A stretch of 47,035 nt of DNA from Prevotella sp. (GTDB lineage Bacteria; Bacteroidota; Bacteroidia; Bacteroidales; Muribaculaceae). A program made the position numbers and the translations under genes. This document shows positions 32,942 to 42,314 of this stretch, in pieces (the stretch's first letter is position 1; each line of letters begins with the position of its first letter). The notes under the pieces were generated by a model. That model was not told the origin of the DNA. It searched no databases and worked only from the letters and a program-made list of their open reading frames with translations. The stretch is from NCBI GenBank assembly GCA_023662865.1, contig JAMPIK010000014.1, positions 1 to 47,035 on the forward strand, in the 5' to 3' direction.

Positions 32942-33766
32942 ATGAATAGGACTCTAACATATATTTGGCACGATTGCTTTTTATATAAATCACATAGTTG
33001 CATCATTGTTTTTGACTTTTGGTGCAATCCGCATAAGCGTCACACCGCGGATAAAATTAATTTTTTTGACACTCTTCGTTCCCTTAGCAATGAGGATAAT
33101 GTCATTTTGCCGATTTATTTTATTGTCAGTCATCATCATAAAGACCATTTCAATAAGAAAATCTTCGGTTGCAGCAAAGAGTTCCCAAAGGTGCATTATA
33201 TAATCAGCAAAGACACATATAAATTTGTGAAATACCTGCTTGCCCCCGGCGGAACCTACACCGGTCCGTTAAAAACTGATTCCAATCAAGTGTCGGTTCT
33301 GACTCCGGGTGAAGTGTACGAAGACGACATTTTGAGGGTGAATGCCTTCGGAAGTACTGATATCGGGAATTCATATGCGCTTGAAGTGGACGGTATCAGG
33401 TTGTTCCATGCCGGCGATTTAAACGCGTGGGTGTGGAAAGATGAATCTACACCGCAAGAGGTAGAGGAGGCATTGGCACTGTATGAAGAGAAGTTGTATG
33501 AAATACATCGGAAGTTTCACAGCTTTGATGTTGCCATGTTTCCGGTAGACGCTCGAATTGGAAGGGATTATCGGGAGGGTGCTTTCAGATTCACACATCA
33601 ATTTAATATATCACAGTTCATTCCGATGCACTTCTGCTTGTATGAAACTGACAGACAGCGAATTGAATATATACGAAAAGCAACCGATTTTGTGCGTTAC
33701 GCCAATATGGATCACGGACATTACGTTGTCATGACACAGCCCGGCCAAACACTGAATTTGATATAA
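32942..33766 (+). CDS. Metallo-beta-lactamase-fold hydrolase
   Basis: A 274-residue protein with the metal-binding motif HHHKDH at about 60-65, a histidine in FHAGDLN near 158, MFPVDAR and a C-terminal FIPMHF. These are the main ligands of the MBL fold and resemble the UlaG/beta-lactamase-like branch. There is no signal peptide, so it is cytoplasmic. Substrate unknown. It stands alone between the tRNA and an MFS transporter; the upstream gap is AT-rich. Confidence 0.83.
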   Translation: MNRTLTYIWHDCFLYKSHSCIIVFDFWCNPHKRHTADKINFFDTLRSLSNEDNVILPIYFIVSHHHKDHFNKKIFGCSKEFPKVHYIISKDTYKFVKYLLAPGGTYTGPLKTDSNQVSVLTPGEVYEDDILRVNAFGSTDIGNSYALEVDGIRLFHAGDLNAWVWKDESTPQEVEEALALYEEKLYEIHRKFHSFDVAMFPVDARIGRDYREGAFRFTHQFNISQFIPMHFCLYETDRQRIEYIRKATDFVRYANMDHGHYVVMTQPGQTLNLI

Positions 33767-33801
33767 TTTACATTTTTTAATGTAATGTCATATTTTTTTT
33801 G

Positions 33802-33809
33802 TAATTTTG
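33802..33809 (+). promoter_or_regulatory. -7 element of the MFSD1-like transporter gene
   Basis: TAATTTTG at 33802-33809 fits the consensus; the transcript would carry a leader of about 80 nt before the ATG at 33895. No good -33. Confidence 0.5.
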
Positions 33810-33894
33810 TTCGGCAAACTTTAGACACACTCTTATTCCCTCCTTAACGGCTTTTGTCGGCAACGACTTTAGAAATTAACTAATTAACATACAA

Positions 33895-35361
33895 ATGACA
33901 CAAACAGTAAACACATTGTTACGCGACAAAGCGTGGGTACGATGGACAGCCCTTGTCCTTCTGGCCTCCGCGATGTTTTTCGGCTACATCTTTGTAGATG
34001 TGCTCTCGCCATTGCAAAGCTATGTACAAGAAACAAGAAACTGGAATCCTCAGGCTTGGGGTAATTACTTCGGCTCGGAGACATTCTTGAATGTATTTGT
34101 ATTCTTCCTGATTTTTGCCGGAATTATTTTGGATAAGATGGGTGTGCGCTTCACAGCTATTTTATCCGGTGCGGTAATGGTAGCCGGCGGCGCCATCAAC
34201 TGGTATGCCATGACAGATGCCTTTCAAGGCAGCGGTCTCGCCACATTCTTCGATGGTATTCTGAATATTCCGGATGCCTGGTGGAACATCACCCCTTGGT
34301 TTGACGGCATGCCCGCTTCAGCCAAGATGTCTACCATCGGTTTCATGATATTCGGTTGCGGTATTGAAATGGCCGGTATCACCGTGTCTCGAGGTATTGT
34401 CAAATGGTTTGAAGGCAAGGAAATGGCTCTTGCCATGGGTGTTGAGATGGCAATCGCTCGTATTGGTGTGGCCGTAGTATTCTTTGGCAGCCCGTGGATT
34501 GTAAAGCTCGGCGGTGTGATTGACGTTTCTCGCCCCATTGCTTTTGCACTCTTGCTTTGCTGCATCGGCTTGATTTGCTTTATAGCTTACGGCATTATGG
34601 ATCGTAAACTTGAGAAGCAAATGGGAGAAAGTGGTGAAGAAAAAGATGATCCGTTTAAGATTTCGGATCTCAAATATATTTTCACTTCCAAGGTGTTCTG
34701 GATTGTATCTCTGCTTTGTGTGCTGTATTATTCAGCTATATTCCCCTTCCAGAACTATGCCGGACTTATGTTGCAAAACACCCTGAAGATTTCAGAAGAG
34801 GAAGCCGGTATGATATTCTTCGTATTCCCCTTGGGAGCGGCGGCCATTACCCCCTTCCTCGGCAACTTTCTGGACAGAAAGGGTAAAGGAGCTACAATGC
34901 TAATCTTCGGTGCCATTCTCATGATTGTCTGCCACAGCATTTTTGCATACGTGCTTCCCGTCTTGCCTAATATCTTCCTTGCCTACGCAGCTATTATATT
35001 GCTGGGTATCAGCTTCTCATTGGTTCCTGCATCATTGTGGCCTTCAGTGCCCAAGCTTATACAACCCAAGCTCCTCGGCTCTGCATATGCCGTGATTTTC
35101 TGGATACAGAACATCGGTCTGTATGGCTTCCGCAAGGGTATCGGCTCTGTATTGCAAGCTTCAAACCCCGGTATCACCGACCCGATGGAATACAGTTACA
35201 CAGTCACCATGACTGTCTTTGTAAGCCTCGGTGTTCTTGCCTTGATATTCGGATTGTGGCTCAAAGCTATCGACCACAAAAAGCACTATGGTTTGGAGTT
35301 GCCCAACATCAAGCCCTCCAAGAGTACTCTTGAGGCTGAAGCCGCAACCGCCGAAAATTAA
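33895..35361 (+). CDS. MFS transporter, MFSD1-like
   Basis: Inner-membrane carrier of 488 residues and about twelve helices. After FFGYIFVDVLSPLQSYVQE the GNYFGSETFLNVFVFFLIFA and GIILDKMGVRF segments give the MFS loop 2-3 signature. SFSLVPASLWPSVPKLIQPK and LLGSAYAVIFWIQNIGLYG in the C-terminal half recall animal MFSD1, a lysosomal dipeptide carrier, and similar uncharacterised Bacteroidetes proteins. A large loop at about 110-145 is Trp/Pro-rich. Dipeptide or amino-acid export/import is plausible but not shown. It ends with a clear terminator. Confidence 0.85.
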   Translation: MTQTVNTLLRDKAWVRWTALVLLASAMFFGYIFVDVLSPLQSYVQETRNWNPQAWGNYFGSETFLNVFVFFLIFAGIILDKMGVRFTAILSGAVMVAGGAINWYAMTDAFQGSGLATFFDGILNIPDAWWNITPWFDGMPASAKMSTIGFMIFGCGIEMAGITVSRGIVKWFEGKEMALAMGVEMAIARIGVAVVFFGSPWIVKLGGVIDVSRPIAFALLLCCIGLICFIAYGIMDRKLEKQMGESGEEKDDPFKISDLKYIFTSKVFWIVSLLCVLYYSAIFPFQNYAGLMLQNTLKISEEEAGMIFFVFPLGAAAITPFLGNFLDRKGKGATMLIFGAILMIVCHSIFAYVLPVLPNIFLAYAAIILLGISFSLVPASLWPSVPKLIQPKLLGSAYAVIFWIQNIGLYGFRKGIGSVLQASNPGITDPMEYSYTVTMTVFVSLGVLALIFGLWLKAIDHKKHYGLELPNIKPSKSTLEAEAATAEN

Positions 35362-35383
35362 ACACAATCTCATTATATTATAT

Positions 35384-35421
35384 ATGGGGAATGTAAAAAA
35401 TACACATTCCCCATACTTTTT
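35384..35421 (+). terminator. Terminator after the MFSD1-like gene
   Basis: ATGGGGAATGT (35384-35394) and ACATTCCCCAT (35404-35414) form an 11-bp perfect stem followed by ACTTTTT. Confidence 0.85.
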
Positions 35422-35444
35422 AGGCTCATTGTTGTTATACTAAT

Positions 35445-36551
35445 ATGGGTAAATACTTTGCGATATTGTTAATGATATTCTCCGCGTTCGGAATGAGTGC
35501 CGAGACGGTAAGCCAAAAGCAAGCCAAGAACATTGCGCAGCAGTTCTTTAACGCAGTGTACGGACAGGTGATGGGTGAACCCAAACTTGTATATAACGGC
35601 CGGCGACTTACTACCAAAAGCTTGTTCCCGCCGTTTTATATATATAATTTACAGGCCGGTGGGTTTGTGGTTGTGTCAGCAGAGAATAAGGCATTTCCCA
35701 TTCTCGGATATAATTTGAAAGATAATTTCGACACTGAGCATATATCCGATACTCTCAAAGAACTGTTGCGACTATATGCCCTTCACATCGAGGCAATCAG
35801 ATATGACTCTTCAATACCATATGAGGCGGAACGCGCATGGACAGATTTGCCGGATTATATATCGGGAATGTTAGCCGCGCCTTATATCGCAACAGATCCG
35901 CGTACCACTAAGGAAGAGGCTGTTGCAGAACTGAATGTAATACTTGAGATGACAGACCCATATTCGTTTGCATCAAGCAGTTACACTCCGGACCAATGGC
36001 AATACTCCATAGACACGGAACTGGAGCAAAAGCCCGATGTTGTGCTCGGACTGATAAAAGGGGAGAAGCTGTTGCCGATAATAGTGTATGGACACAAGGG
36101 CGATTATTATCGTATGGATCTTGATGGACGCAACAATTCTCTTTGGCGACTTCTGCCTACTGAAATCTTGAGCAAAGGTCAGGTGGCATCATTGGGTAAC
36201 CCCACTGCCGTACCCGAACCCGAAGTGGTAGAAGAGCCGCATACATTTTATGAGGCATTTATAGAAGAACAGAAAAATGAAAGGGCGCGGGAATTGGCCG
36301 CCTTGGAGAATACGTTAGTTATTACCGAACCAAAGGTGCAATGGATTGGAGGCGGACATTTCACAGTGTCATTGCCCGAAGAAGTATCAGAAATGCGCCT
36401 GTACACACTTGATGGAGCGCAAGTGCAGTATGAAAAATTCCGCGATACTCCGATTGCCTCTGTCAATCTCTCCGGGCGTCCGTCCGGCTTCTACTTTGCC
36501 GTATTTATGGGTAAAAGTGGCACACCATACAGTGTTAAAGTGTTTAGATAA
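35445..36551 (+). CDS. Secreted Spi/C10-prodomain-like protein without a protease domain
   Basis: A 368-residue protein with a signal peptide (MGKYFAILLMIFSAFGMSA). Residues about 20-115 resemble the Spi inhibitor/propeptide of streptopain-type C10 cysteine peptidases: KQAKNIAQQFFNAVYG, FYIYNLQAGGFVVVSAENKA and FPILGYNLKDNF. The C10 catalytic region, with its VGC motif and His, is absent. A charged helical linker lies at about 265-290, then a beta-rich region ends NLSGRPSGFYFAVF and VKVFR, resembling a type IX secretion tail. It may be an inhibitor of a peptidase elsewhere in the genome, or a decayed protease; the first fits the clean reading frame better. Confidence 0.72.
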   Translation: MGKYFAILLMIFSAFGMSAETVSQKQAKNIAQQFFNAVYGQVMGEPKLVYNGRRLTTKSLFPPFYIYNLQAGGFVVVSAENKAFPILGYNLKDNFDTEHISDTLKELLRLYALHIEAIRYDSSIPYEAERAWTDLPDYISGMLAAPYIATDPRTTKEEAVAELNVILEMTDPYSFASSSYTPDQWQYSIDTELEQKPDVVLGLIKGEKLLPIIVYGHKGDYYRMDLDGRNNSLWRLLPTEILSKGQVASLGNPTAVPEPEVVEEPHTFYEAFIEEQKNERARELAALENTLVITEPKVQWIGGGHFTVSLPEEVSEMRLYTLDGAQVQYEKFRDTPIASVNLSGRPSGFYFAVFMGKSGTPYSVKVFR

Positions 36552-36567
36552 TTGAAATTAACCGATT

Positions 36568-36831
36568 ATGTTTAAATCAAAACTTGTAGTCGCCATCGCT
36601 CTTGTGGCTGTGATATTTATAATAGGGTTTACATTCACGCAAAGAGTGACATGGTGGAGTTTTATTGATGTATTTTGCTTCTTTATGGCGGCGTTTACTC
36701 AGCTTATGGCTCTTACTTTGGGAGCAAAGATACCCTCTGCCGGGAAGAAATTCTCCGTCATAGCATTGGTATTTGCCATAGCCGGCATTGTAGCCCTGAT
36801 AGTTGAAACCATACTTTGGCACACACGTTAA
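36568..36831 (+). CDS. Small three-helix membrane protein, unknown function
   Basis: 87 residues, mostly hydrophobic: helices at about 6-23 (LVVAIALVAVIFIIGFTF), 30-52 (SFIDVFCFFMAAFTQLMALT) and 62-83 (FSVIALVFAIAGIVALIVET), joined by short basic loops. I recognise no family. It follows the Spi-like gene by 16 bp and could be cotranscribed. Helix pattern and start context support a real gene. Confidence 0.65.
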   Translation: MFKSKLVVAIALVAVIFIIGFTFTQRVTWWSFIDVFCFFMAAFTQLMALTLGAKIPSAGKKFSVIALVFAIAGIVALIVETILWHTR

Positions 36832-36873
36832 TACACGAAATAATTCTTTGAAACACAGATATTTTTGATATTT

Positions 36874-36906
36874 TTTGTCAGGGTATTATTTTTTTGCTAT
36901 TTTTGT
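36874..36906 (+). promoter_or_regulatory. Promoter of the nucleoside symporter gene
   Basis: TTTG at 36874-36877, a 21-bp spacer and TATTTTTG at 36899-36906. Predicted start about 27 nt before the ATG at 36939. Confidence 0.6.
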
Positions 36907-36938
36907 GAATTGAAAAAAGAAATAATAATGAGATTACT

Positions 36939-38330
36939 ATGAAAGGTATCAAGTTAAAATTGGCGATAATGAACTTCCTTGAATTTGCTGTTTGGGGAAG
37001 TTACCTTACCTGCCTCGGAAACTATCTTGGCTCGCATGGGTTGGGTTTGGATATTGCATTATTCTATACGGTACAAGGTATAGTTTCCATTTTTATGCCG
37101 GCAATCATGGGTGTGATAGCCGATAAATATGTTCAACCTCAAAAATTGCTCGGTTATTGTCATTTTCTTGCAGCAGTCTTCATGCTCGGCGCATGGCATT
37201 ACGGCATGACTCACCCCACGCTTGACTTTTGGCCTTTCTTTACCTTGTACACCTTGAGCGTGGCTTTCTTTATGCCCACAATCGCGTTGGCCAACACAGT
37301 TGCATTCTCCAGTTTGAAGAAAGCCGGATTGGATACTGTGAAAGATTTCCCGCCTATACGCGTGTTGGGAACAATAGGTTTCATCGCCGCCATGTGGTTT
37401 GTAAACTGCTTCTATGTAGCCGATGGTTCGGTTGGCTTCTCACTCAGCAATCCCCTTGGTATCGGTCAAGACGACCCTCGCTTCCAATATACTGTAAACC
37501 AGTTGCTGACCTGCTCCGTGTTCGGATTGTTACTCTTCCTCTATTGCATGACTTTGCCCAAATGCGCCATTGCAGGTAAAGAACAGCCCTCCAAAGGGAT
37601 TGTCTCCATTCTCGGGCTTGATGCGTTTAAGCTTTTCAAGCGCAAGAAAATGGCGATTTTCTTTATTTTCTCAATGCTTTTGGGTGTATCTCTCCAAATT
37701 ACAAACGGTTATGCCAATCCGTTCATCACGAGCTTTAAGGCCATACCGGAATATATGAACTCGTTCGGTGCGAACAATGCAACCCTGCTTACCTCCCTTT
37801 CTCAAATGTCCGAAGCATTGTGCATCTTGCTGATACCCTTCTGTTTAAGACGCTTTGGAATCAAGCGTGTCATGATGATAGCAATGGTCGCCTGGGTGTT
37901 CCGCTTCGGCTGTTTCGGTGTTGGCAATCCGGGTAGCGGTGTTTGGCTTTTCATCATCTCAATGCTTGTGTATGGAGTGGCATTCGACTTCTTTAATGTC
38001 AGCGGAGCGTTGTTTGTAGAAAAAGAAACAGACCCGAAAATTCAAGCTTCGGCACAAGGATTGTTTATGCTGATGACAAACGGTATCGGTGCAACGTTTG
38101 GCACACTCGCTGCCGGTGCAGTAGTAAACAGCTATTGCACATGGTCTCCCACAACACCGAGCTATCTTTTGGGCGACTGGGAAACAGTCTGGCTTATATT
38201 TGCATCATATGCGTTAGTGGTATTCGTTTTGTTTACAATGATTTTCAAATATAAACACGAGCCGGAACGCATCAAGCTCAATCAGGTATCAGCTCAAGGC
38301 AGCGGTGACCCGGAAGGTATGGTGGATTAA
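36939..38330 (+). CDS. Nucleoside:H+ symporter family permease (NupG-like)
   Basis: Inner-membrane carrier of 463 residues and about twelve helices. KLAIMNFLEFAVWGSYLTCL and GIVSIFMPAIMGVIADKYVQ at the N-terminus, then TLSVAFFMPTIALANTVAFS and PPIRVLGTIGFIAAMW, match the NHS family of the MFS that takes up nucleosides by proton symport. E. coli NupG is about 418 residues, so loops here are longer. It is followed after 12 bp by rsmE, so some cotranscription is likely. Confidence 0.88.
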   Translation: MKGIKLKLAIMNFLEFAVWGSYLTCLGNYLGSHGLGLDIALFYTVQGIVSIFMPAIMGVIADKYVQPQKLLGYCHFLAAVFMLGAWHYGMTHPTLDFWPFFTLYTLSVAFFMPTIALANTVAFSSLKKAGLDTVKDFPPIRVLGTIGFIAAMWFVNCFYVADGSVGFSLSNPLGIGQDDPRFQYTVNQLLTCSVFGLLLFLYCMTLPKCAIAGKEQPSKGIVSILGLDAFKLFKRKKMAIFFIFSMLLGVSLQITNGYANPFITSFKAIPEYMNSFGANNATLLTSLSQMSEALCILLIPFCLRRFGIKRVMMIAMVAWVFRFGCFGVGNPGSGVWLFIISMLVYGVAFDFFNVSGALFVEKETDPKIQASAQGLFMLMTNGIGATFGTLAAGAVVNSYCTWSPTTPSYLLGDWETVWLIFASYALVVFVLFTMIFKYKHEPERIKLNQVSAQGSGDPEGMVD

Positions 38331-38342
38331 AGCTCTGACAGC

Positions 38343-39083
38343 ATGATACAATTTTATTTGCCCGAAATATCAATGCATATGACCGAACTCCCGGAGACGG
38401 AGTCCGGTCATTGTGTGCGTGTGTTGCGCATGAAATGTGGTGATGAGATTGTATGTGTAGATGGTAAAGGCACTCGCTATAAATGCAAAATTGTTGATGC
38501 TCACCCCAAGCATTGCGGCATAGAAGTAGTGGAGAGCGAATTAGACACTACTCATTGGGGTTGCCGCATAACCTTATGCTTCGCACCCACCAAGAATATG
38601 GATCGCGTTGAGTGGATGGCTGAAAAATGTACCGAATTGGGTATTGACAGGTTTATTCCCGTTGAGTGCAGATTTAGCGAAAGGCGAGTGCTTAAAACAG
38701 ACAGGCTGAATAAGATTTTGATTTCAGCTATGAAGCAGAGTCTGAAGTCCACACTGCCGATGCTTGACGAACTCACACCCGTGCAAAATGTGCTTGTAAA
38801 TTTAACAAATGATAACGGCACGCCATTCACCGGCAAAAAGTTCATCGCTTATTGTGCTGACACAGTGGAGCGCCATGAGTTTGTAAAGGAATACGCCGCC
38901 GGAGAAGATGTGGCCATACTCATCGGCCCGGAAGGAGATTTCAGTCCGCAAGAGGTGCAGACGGCGTTTGACAACGGTTGGATACCTGTGAGCTTGGGAG
39001 CAAGCCGATTGCGTGCCGAGACAGCTGCGGTAGTCGCAATTGCAGATGTGCACTGCATAAATCAATTAAATCAAACAAAATAG
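38343..39083 (+). CDS. rsmE: 16S rRNA (uracil1498-N3)-methyltransferase RsmE
   Basis: SPOUT enzyme that methylates U1498 of 16S rRNA with SAM. Its 246 residues carry the N-terminal PUA-like part (HCVRVLRMKCGDEIVCVDG), FAPTKNMDRVEWMAEKCTEL, SERRVLKTDRL, and the SAM-binding knot LIGPEGDFSPQEV with SLGASRLRAETAAVVAIAD. Normal length. First of a run ending in the SGNH gene, 11 bp before kdsA. Confidence 0.95.
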   Translation: MIQFYLPEISMHMTELPETESGHCVRVLRMKCGDEIVCVDGKGTRYKCKIVDAHPKHCGIEVVESELDTTHWGCRITLCFAPTKNMDRVEWMAEKCTELGIDRFIPVECRFSERRVLKTDRLNKILISAMKQSLKSTLPMLDELTPVQNVLVNLTNDNGTPFTGKKFIAYCADTVERHEFVKEYAAGEDVAILIGPEGDFSPQEVQTAFDNGWIPVSLGASRLRAETAAVVAIADVHCINQLNQTK

Positions 39084-39094
39084 GAATATTATCT

Positions 39095-39928
39095 ATGATA
39101 TATAACGACTTAACCGAATATTTAAAGTCAAGTAAGGCTGATAATTTCTTCCTGCTTGCCGGCCCCTGTGCCATTGAGAGCGAGGAAGTAGTCATGCGTA
39201 CCGCTGAGCATCTTGTCAAAGTGTGTTCAGACCTTGATATCCCTCTGGTATTCAAAGGCAGTTATCGCAAGGCCAATCGCAGTAGACTGGACTCATTTAC
39301 GGGAATCGGCGATATTAAAGCATTGACAATATTAGCAAAAGTAAGAAACGAGTTTGAAGTGCCGGTGGTTACCGACATTCACGAGACCCGGGAAGCGAGC
39401 ATGGCAGCCGAATTTGTTGATATGCTCCAGATACCGGCTTTCCTGTGTCGCCAAACAGATTTGATTGTGGCCGCCGCTAAAACCGGCAAAATGGTTAATA
39501 TCAAGAAAGGCCAATTCCTTTCGCCTCAGTCGATGGCTCACACAGTAGCCAAAGTGCGCAGCTCCGACAATGATGCCGTGTGTGTCACCGAGAGAGGTAC
39601 AACATTCGGTTACACCGATTTGATAGTCGATTACAGAGGAATTCCCATAATGCAATCCGAGTGTAAGTGCCCGGTAATCATGGATATTACACATTCACTT
39701 CAGCAGCCTAATCAGGCAAGCGGCGTAACCGGCGGTTTGCCAGCTCTCATCGGGACAATAGGCAAGGCTGCAATAGCCGTAGGCGCTGACGGCATATTTA
39801 TTGAAACACACCCTGACCCCTCAACTGCCAAGAGCGATGGAGCAAATATGCTCCCGCTCAACAAGATTGAAGACTTGCTGAAAGCATTGGTGACAATCAG
39901 AGAGGCAGTAAATACGATAAAATCATGA
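39095..39928 (+). CDS. kdsA: 3-deoxy-8-phosphooctulonate (KDO-8-P) synthase
   Basis: Condenses arabinose-5-phosphate and phosphoenolpyruvate to KDO-8-phosphate for lipopolysaccharide core. I start it at ATG 39095 (MIYNDLTEYL), 277 residues, the family norm; the open frame extends upstream inside rsmE but is not family sequence. Motifs: LLAGPCAIES, FKGSYRKANRSR, VVTDIHE, QIPAFLCRQTDLI, NIKKGQFLSPQ, CVTERGTTFGY and DITHSLQQP. The last 4 bp overlap the TPR gene (ATGA), so the two are coupled. Confidence 0.96.
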   Translation: MIYNDLTEYLKSSKADNFFLLAGPCAIESEEVVMRTAEHLVKVCSDLDIPLVFKGSYRKANRSRLDSFTGIGDIKALTILAKVRNEFEVPVVTDIHETREASMAAEFVDMLQIPAFLCRQTDLIVAAAKTGKMVNIKKGQFLSPQSMAHTVAKVRSSDNDAVCVTERGTTFGYTDLIVDYRGIPIMQSECKCPVIMDITHSLQQPNQASGVTGGLPALIGTIGKAAIAVGADGIFIETHPDPSTAKSDGANMLPLNKIEDLLKALVTIREAVNTIKS

Positions 39929-41460
39929 AACCTCGAAATCTTATACTTACGGCAATTTGCTGTTTAGGCATTTGCGGAGCCGCGCAGGCAATAAATCCGC
40001 TTACACAGGCTATGCTTGACGGGTATGAAACTCTCTTGCAGCAAAATCCCAATGACTATCTTACTCTGTATGAGCGTGCCTCACAATATTATCGCCTTGA
40101 TGACTACGACAAGGCTCTCTCCGATATAAAGCGAGCTATCAGCAATACTCCGGCGAAAGAGAAAGATCAGTTGGCATCAGAATATTCGCTGCTGGCCGAT
40201 ATATACACACAAACCGAACAGTATTCGGAAGCATTGACGGCTGCAAATCAGGCACTTGTATTTACCCCGGCGTCTTATAGATTGCTGTATATGAAGGGAA
40301 ATATCTGCTTGCATGAGGGCGACACCGAGGCTGCCAAGATTGCATTCAACTCCATGCGCAACTCAAACTCACGAAGTACGGAGGCTATCTTCGGACTGGC
40401 TCGTGCGGCTGCTATGGAGGGGAAAAAAGACGAAGCGATTAACTTGTTGGCCGATGCGGAGAAGATGGATCCGAGCAATTATCTGACATATTGCCGTATG
40501 GGCGATATTCATAAAGAGTTGGGAATGCCTCAAAATGCCGCCGCTGACTATCTGAGTGCTTTTAGTCTGAACTCCGGATCTGAACGCCCGATTAGCTCGA
40601 TAATAGCTTTGGCCAAAGAAAACTATAATGCAGTAGATGAGGCCATTGATTATGCACTGCAAAAAACGCCCAATGTAGTTCCGCTCTATTTCCTGCAAGG
40701 CAATGCTGCTCTTGCCGCCGGGAAATACGATGACGCTTACAATGCCTACCGCGAGCTGATTTCCACTGTGCCGCAAGAGGAAGCACAAAGTCTTTATGCT
40801 GATTTGTCAGAAATATGTTTAAGACGCGGAGACATTGCCGAAGCCGATACATATGCTTCAAAGGCGATAATGCATAAGTCTGATTTAAAGACAAATATCA
40901 TAAAAGCTGCTATTGAACAAATAAGAGGAAATTATCCGGCGGCACTTACATATGCGAAATACGCTCTGGCATTTAATCCCAACGACAAGGATGCGTTGAT
41001 GAAGGCAGCCGAAGTGGCATATAATTTGCAGGACAATAACAGCGCCGTCGGTTATCTTAACCAAGTAATTATGAACGATGCGGAAGCGGCCGATGCACTT
41101 TTGTTCAGGGGGTATCTGCAAGCCAATTTGTTGGGTAACAAGCAAGCCGGTATGAGCGACTTCCAACGTGTGGCACACCTGACTGCTGGTTCTCCTCGCG
41201 AGATTACTTATAAGGCCATAGCACAAATAAAAGCGGGGCAAAGCCTTGATGCCGCCGCTACCATAGCTCCCGTAGAAGCCGCTGCCGAACAAGATGCGGA
41301 AGCAGCCTTCTTAATGGCTCTATACAACCGTGCTTGCGAGAAGAACTCCATGGCAGACGATATGCTCGACAGAGCCCTAAACCTTGGCTTTGAAGACCAA
41401 TATTCTCTGAGGTACAATACTATTCCTTTAATGTCTGTAAACAACAAATCAAAAAATTAA
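39925..41460 (+). CDS. Periplasmic TPR-repeat protein
   Basis: A 511-residue protein with signal peptide (MKPRNLILTAICCLGICGAAQA) and no lipobox. About ten TPR helices pairs follow from residue 40 to 480, for example YLTLYERASQYYRLDDYDKA, YSLLADIYTQTEQYSEALTA and VVPLYFLQGNAALAAGKYDD. TPR domains bind protein partners, so this is a scaffold or assembly factor of the envelope. Its start overlaps the kdsA stop and its stop overlaps the kinase start by one base (TAATG), which ties it to both genes. Partner unknown. Confidence 0.85.
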   Translation: MKPRNLILTAICCLGICGAAQAINPLTQAMLDGYETLLQQNPNDYLTLYERASQYYRLDDYDKALSDIKRAISNTPAKEKDQLASEYSLLADIYTQTEQYSEALTAANQALVFTPASYRLLYMKGNICLHEGDTEAAKIAFNSMRNSNSRSTEAIFGLARAAAMEGKKDEAINLLADAEKMDPSNYLTYCRMGDIHKELGMPQNAAADYLSAFSLNSGSERPISSIIALAKENYNAVDEAIDYALQKTPNVVPLYFLQGNAALAAGKYDDAYNAYRELISTVPQEEAQSLYADLSEICLRRGDIAEADTYASKAIMHKSDLKTNIIKAAIEQIRGNYPAALTYAKYALAFNPNDKDALMKAAEVAYNLQDNNSAVGYLNQVIMNDAEAADALLFRGYLQANLLGNKQAGMSDFQRVAHLTAGSPREITYKAIAQIKAGQSLDAAATIAPVEAAAEQDAEAAFLMALYNRACEKNSMADDMLDRALNLGFEDQYSLRYNTIPLMSVNNKSKN

Positions 41461-42314
41461 TGGAAGCGGGTAAGAATATACTCATAGCGGATGCCGGAGG
41501 AACAGGAACACGCTGGTGCTTGACAGACAAGGCCGGAGATGTGAAGCGTGATCTCCACGCCGGAGCAATAAATGCGTGTGTAATGTCCGAGACAGAGATT
41601 TACAATGCCATGCTGGGTGCTGAAACATTAATGTACTCAGCCGGTGAAATACATTTTTATGGTGCCGGCTGCGCTACTGACGAGCAGTGCAACCGTGTAT
41701 ATAAACAATTGCGAAAGTTCGGTTTCAAAGGGGACATAACCGTTAATTCGGATATGTACGGGGCTGCGAGAGCCTTGTTAGGAAACAGCCCGGGAATTGC
41801 CTGTATCCTTGGCACCGGATCAAACTCTTGTATGTTCAACGGCACGGAAATAACCGCACAAGTTTCACCGCTTGGATACATACTCGGCGATGAGGGCAGC
41901 GGGGCAGCTATCGGCAAACGTTTATTAAAGGATTTGCTCAGAAATGAATTGCCCGAAGAAATCAGCGAACAATTCTTTCAAGAAAATTCTCTCACCATAC
42001 ACGACATATACGAACACGTTTACAGACAGCCGATTGCAAACATGTATCTGGCATCGCTTACCAAATTTATAAATAAACATATTAATGATACGCGGGTCAG
42101 GCGAGTGGTGGAAGATGAATTCGAGTCATTCTTCAGCAACATCATATCGCGGTATGCGAAGTCTGAACATATGCCGATTGCTTTTATCGGATCTGTTGCC
42201 TATTACTTCGGGAATATCTTGCGCACCGTAGCTTCCCGGCATAAAATGAATGTAGTGCGCATTGAGCGCAATCCAATAGAAGGACTAATCAAATATCACG
42301 TAAATAACAAATGA
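41460..42314 (+). CDS. BadF/BadG-type amino-sugar kinase (NagK/MurK-like)
   Basis: ASKHA-fold ATPase of 284 residues. Phosphate-binding loop 1 is DAGGTGTRW at 11-19, loop 2 is ILGTGSNSCMF, and GYILGDEGSGAAIGKRLLKD follows, the pattern of eukaryotic-type GlcNAc kinases and bacterial GlcNAc/MurNAc kinases. This suggests phosphorylation of GlcNAc, MurNAc or a related sugar in the cytoplasm. The start overlaps the TPR stop by one base and the stop overlaps the SGNH start by 4 bp, so all three are one operon with kdsA. Sugar specificity is not determinable here. Confidence 0.82.
   Translation: MEAGKNILIADAGGTGTRWCLTDKAGDVKRDLHAGAINACVMSETEIYNAMLGAETLMYSAGEIHFYGAGCATDEQCNRVYKQLRKFGFKGDITVNSDMYGAARALLGNSPGIACILGTGSNSCMFNGTEITAQVSPLGYILGDEGSGAAIGKRLLKDLLRNELPEEISEQFFQENSLTIHDIYEHVYRQPIANMYLASLTKFINKHINDTRVRRVVEDEFESFFSNIISRYAKSEHMPIAFIGSVAYYFGNILRTVASRHKMNVVRIERNPIEGLIKYHVNNK

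Noticed and set aside
35445..36551. Active C10 cysteine protease
   Set aside because: Only prodomain-like sequence is present; the catalytic Cys and His motifs of the protease are not found.
38978..39094. 39-codon N-terminal extension of KdsA
   Set aside because: Lies within rsmE and lacks family sequence; ATG at 39095 gives the usual KdsA start.
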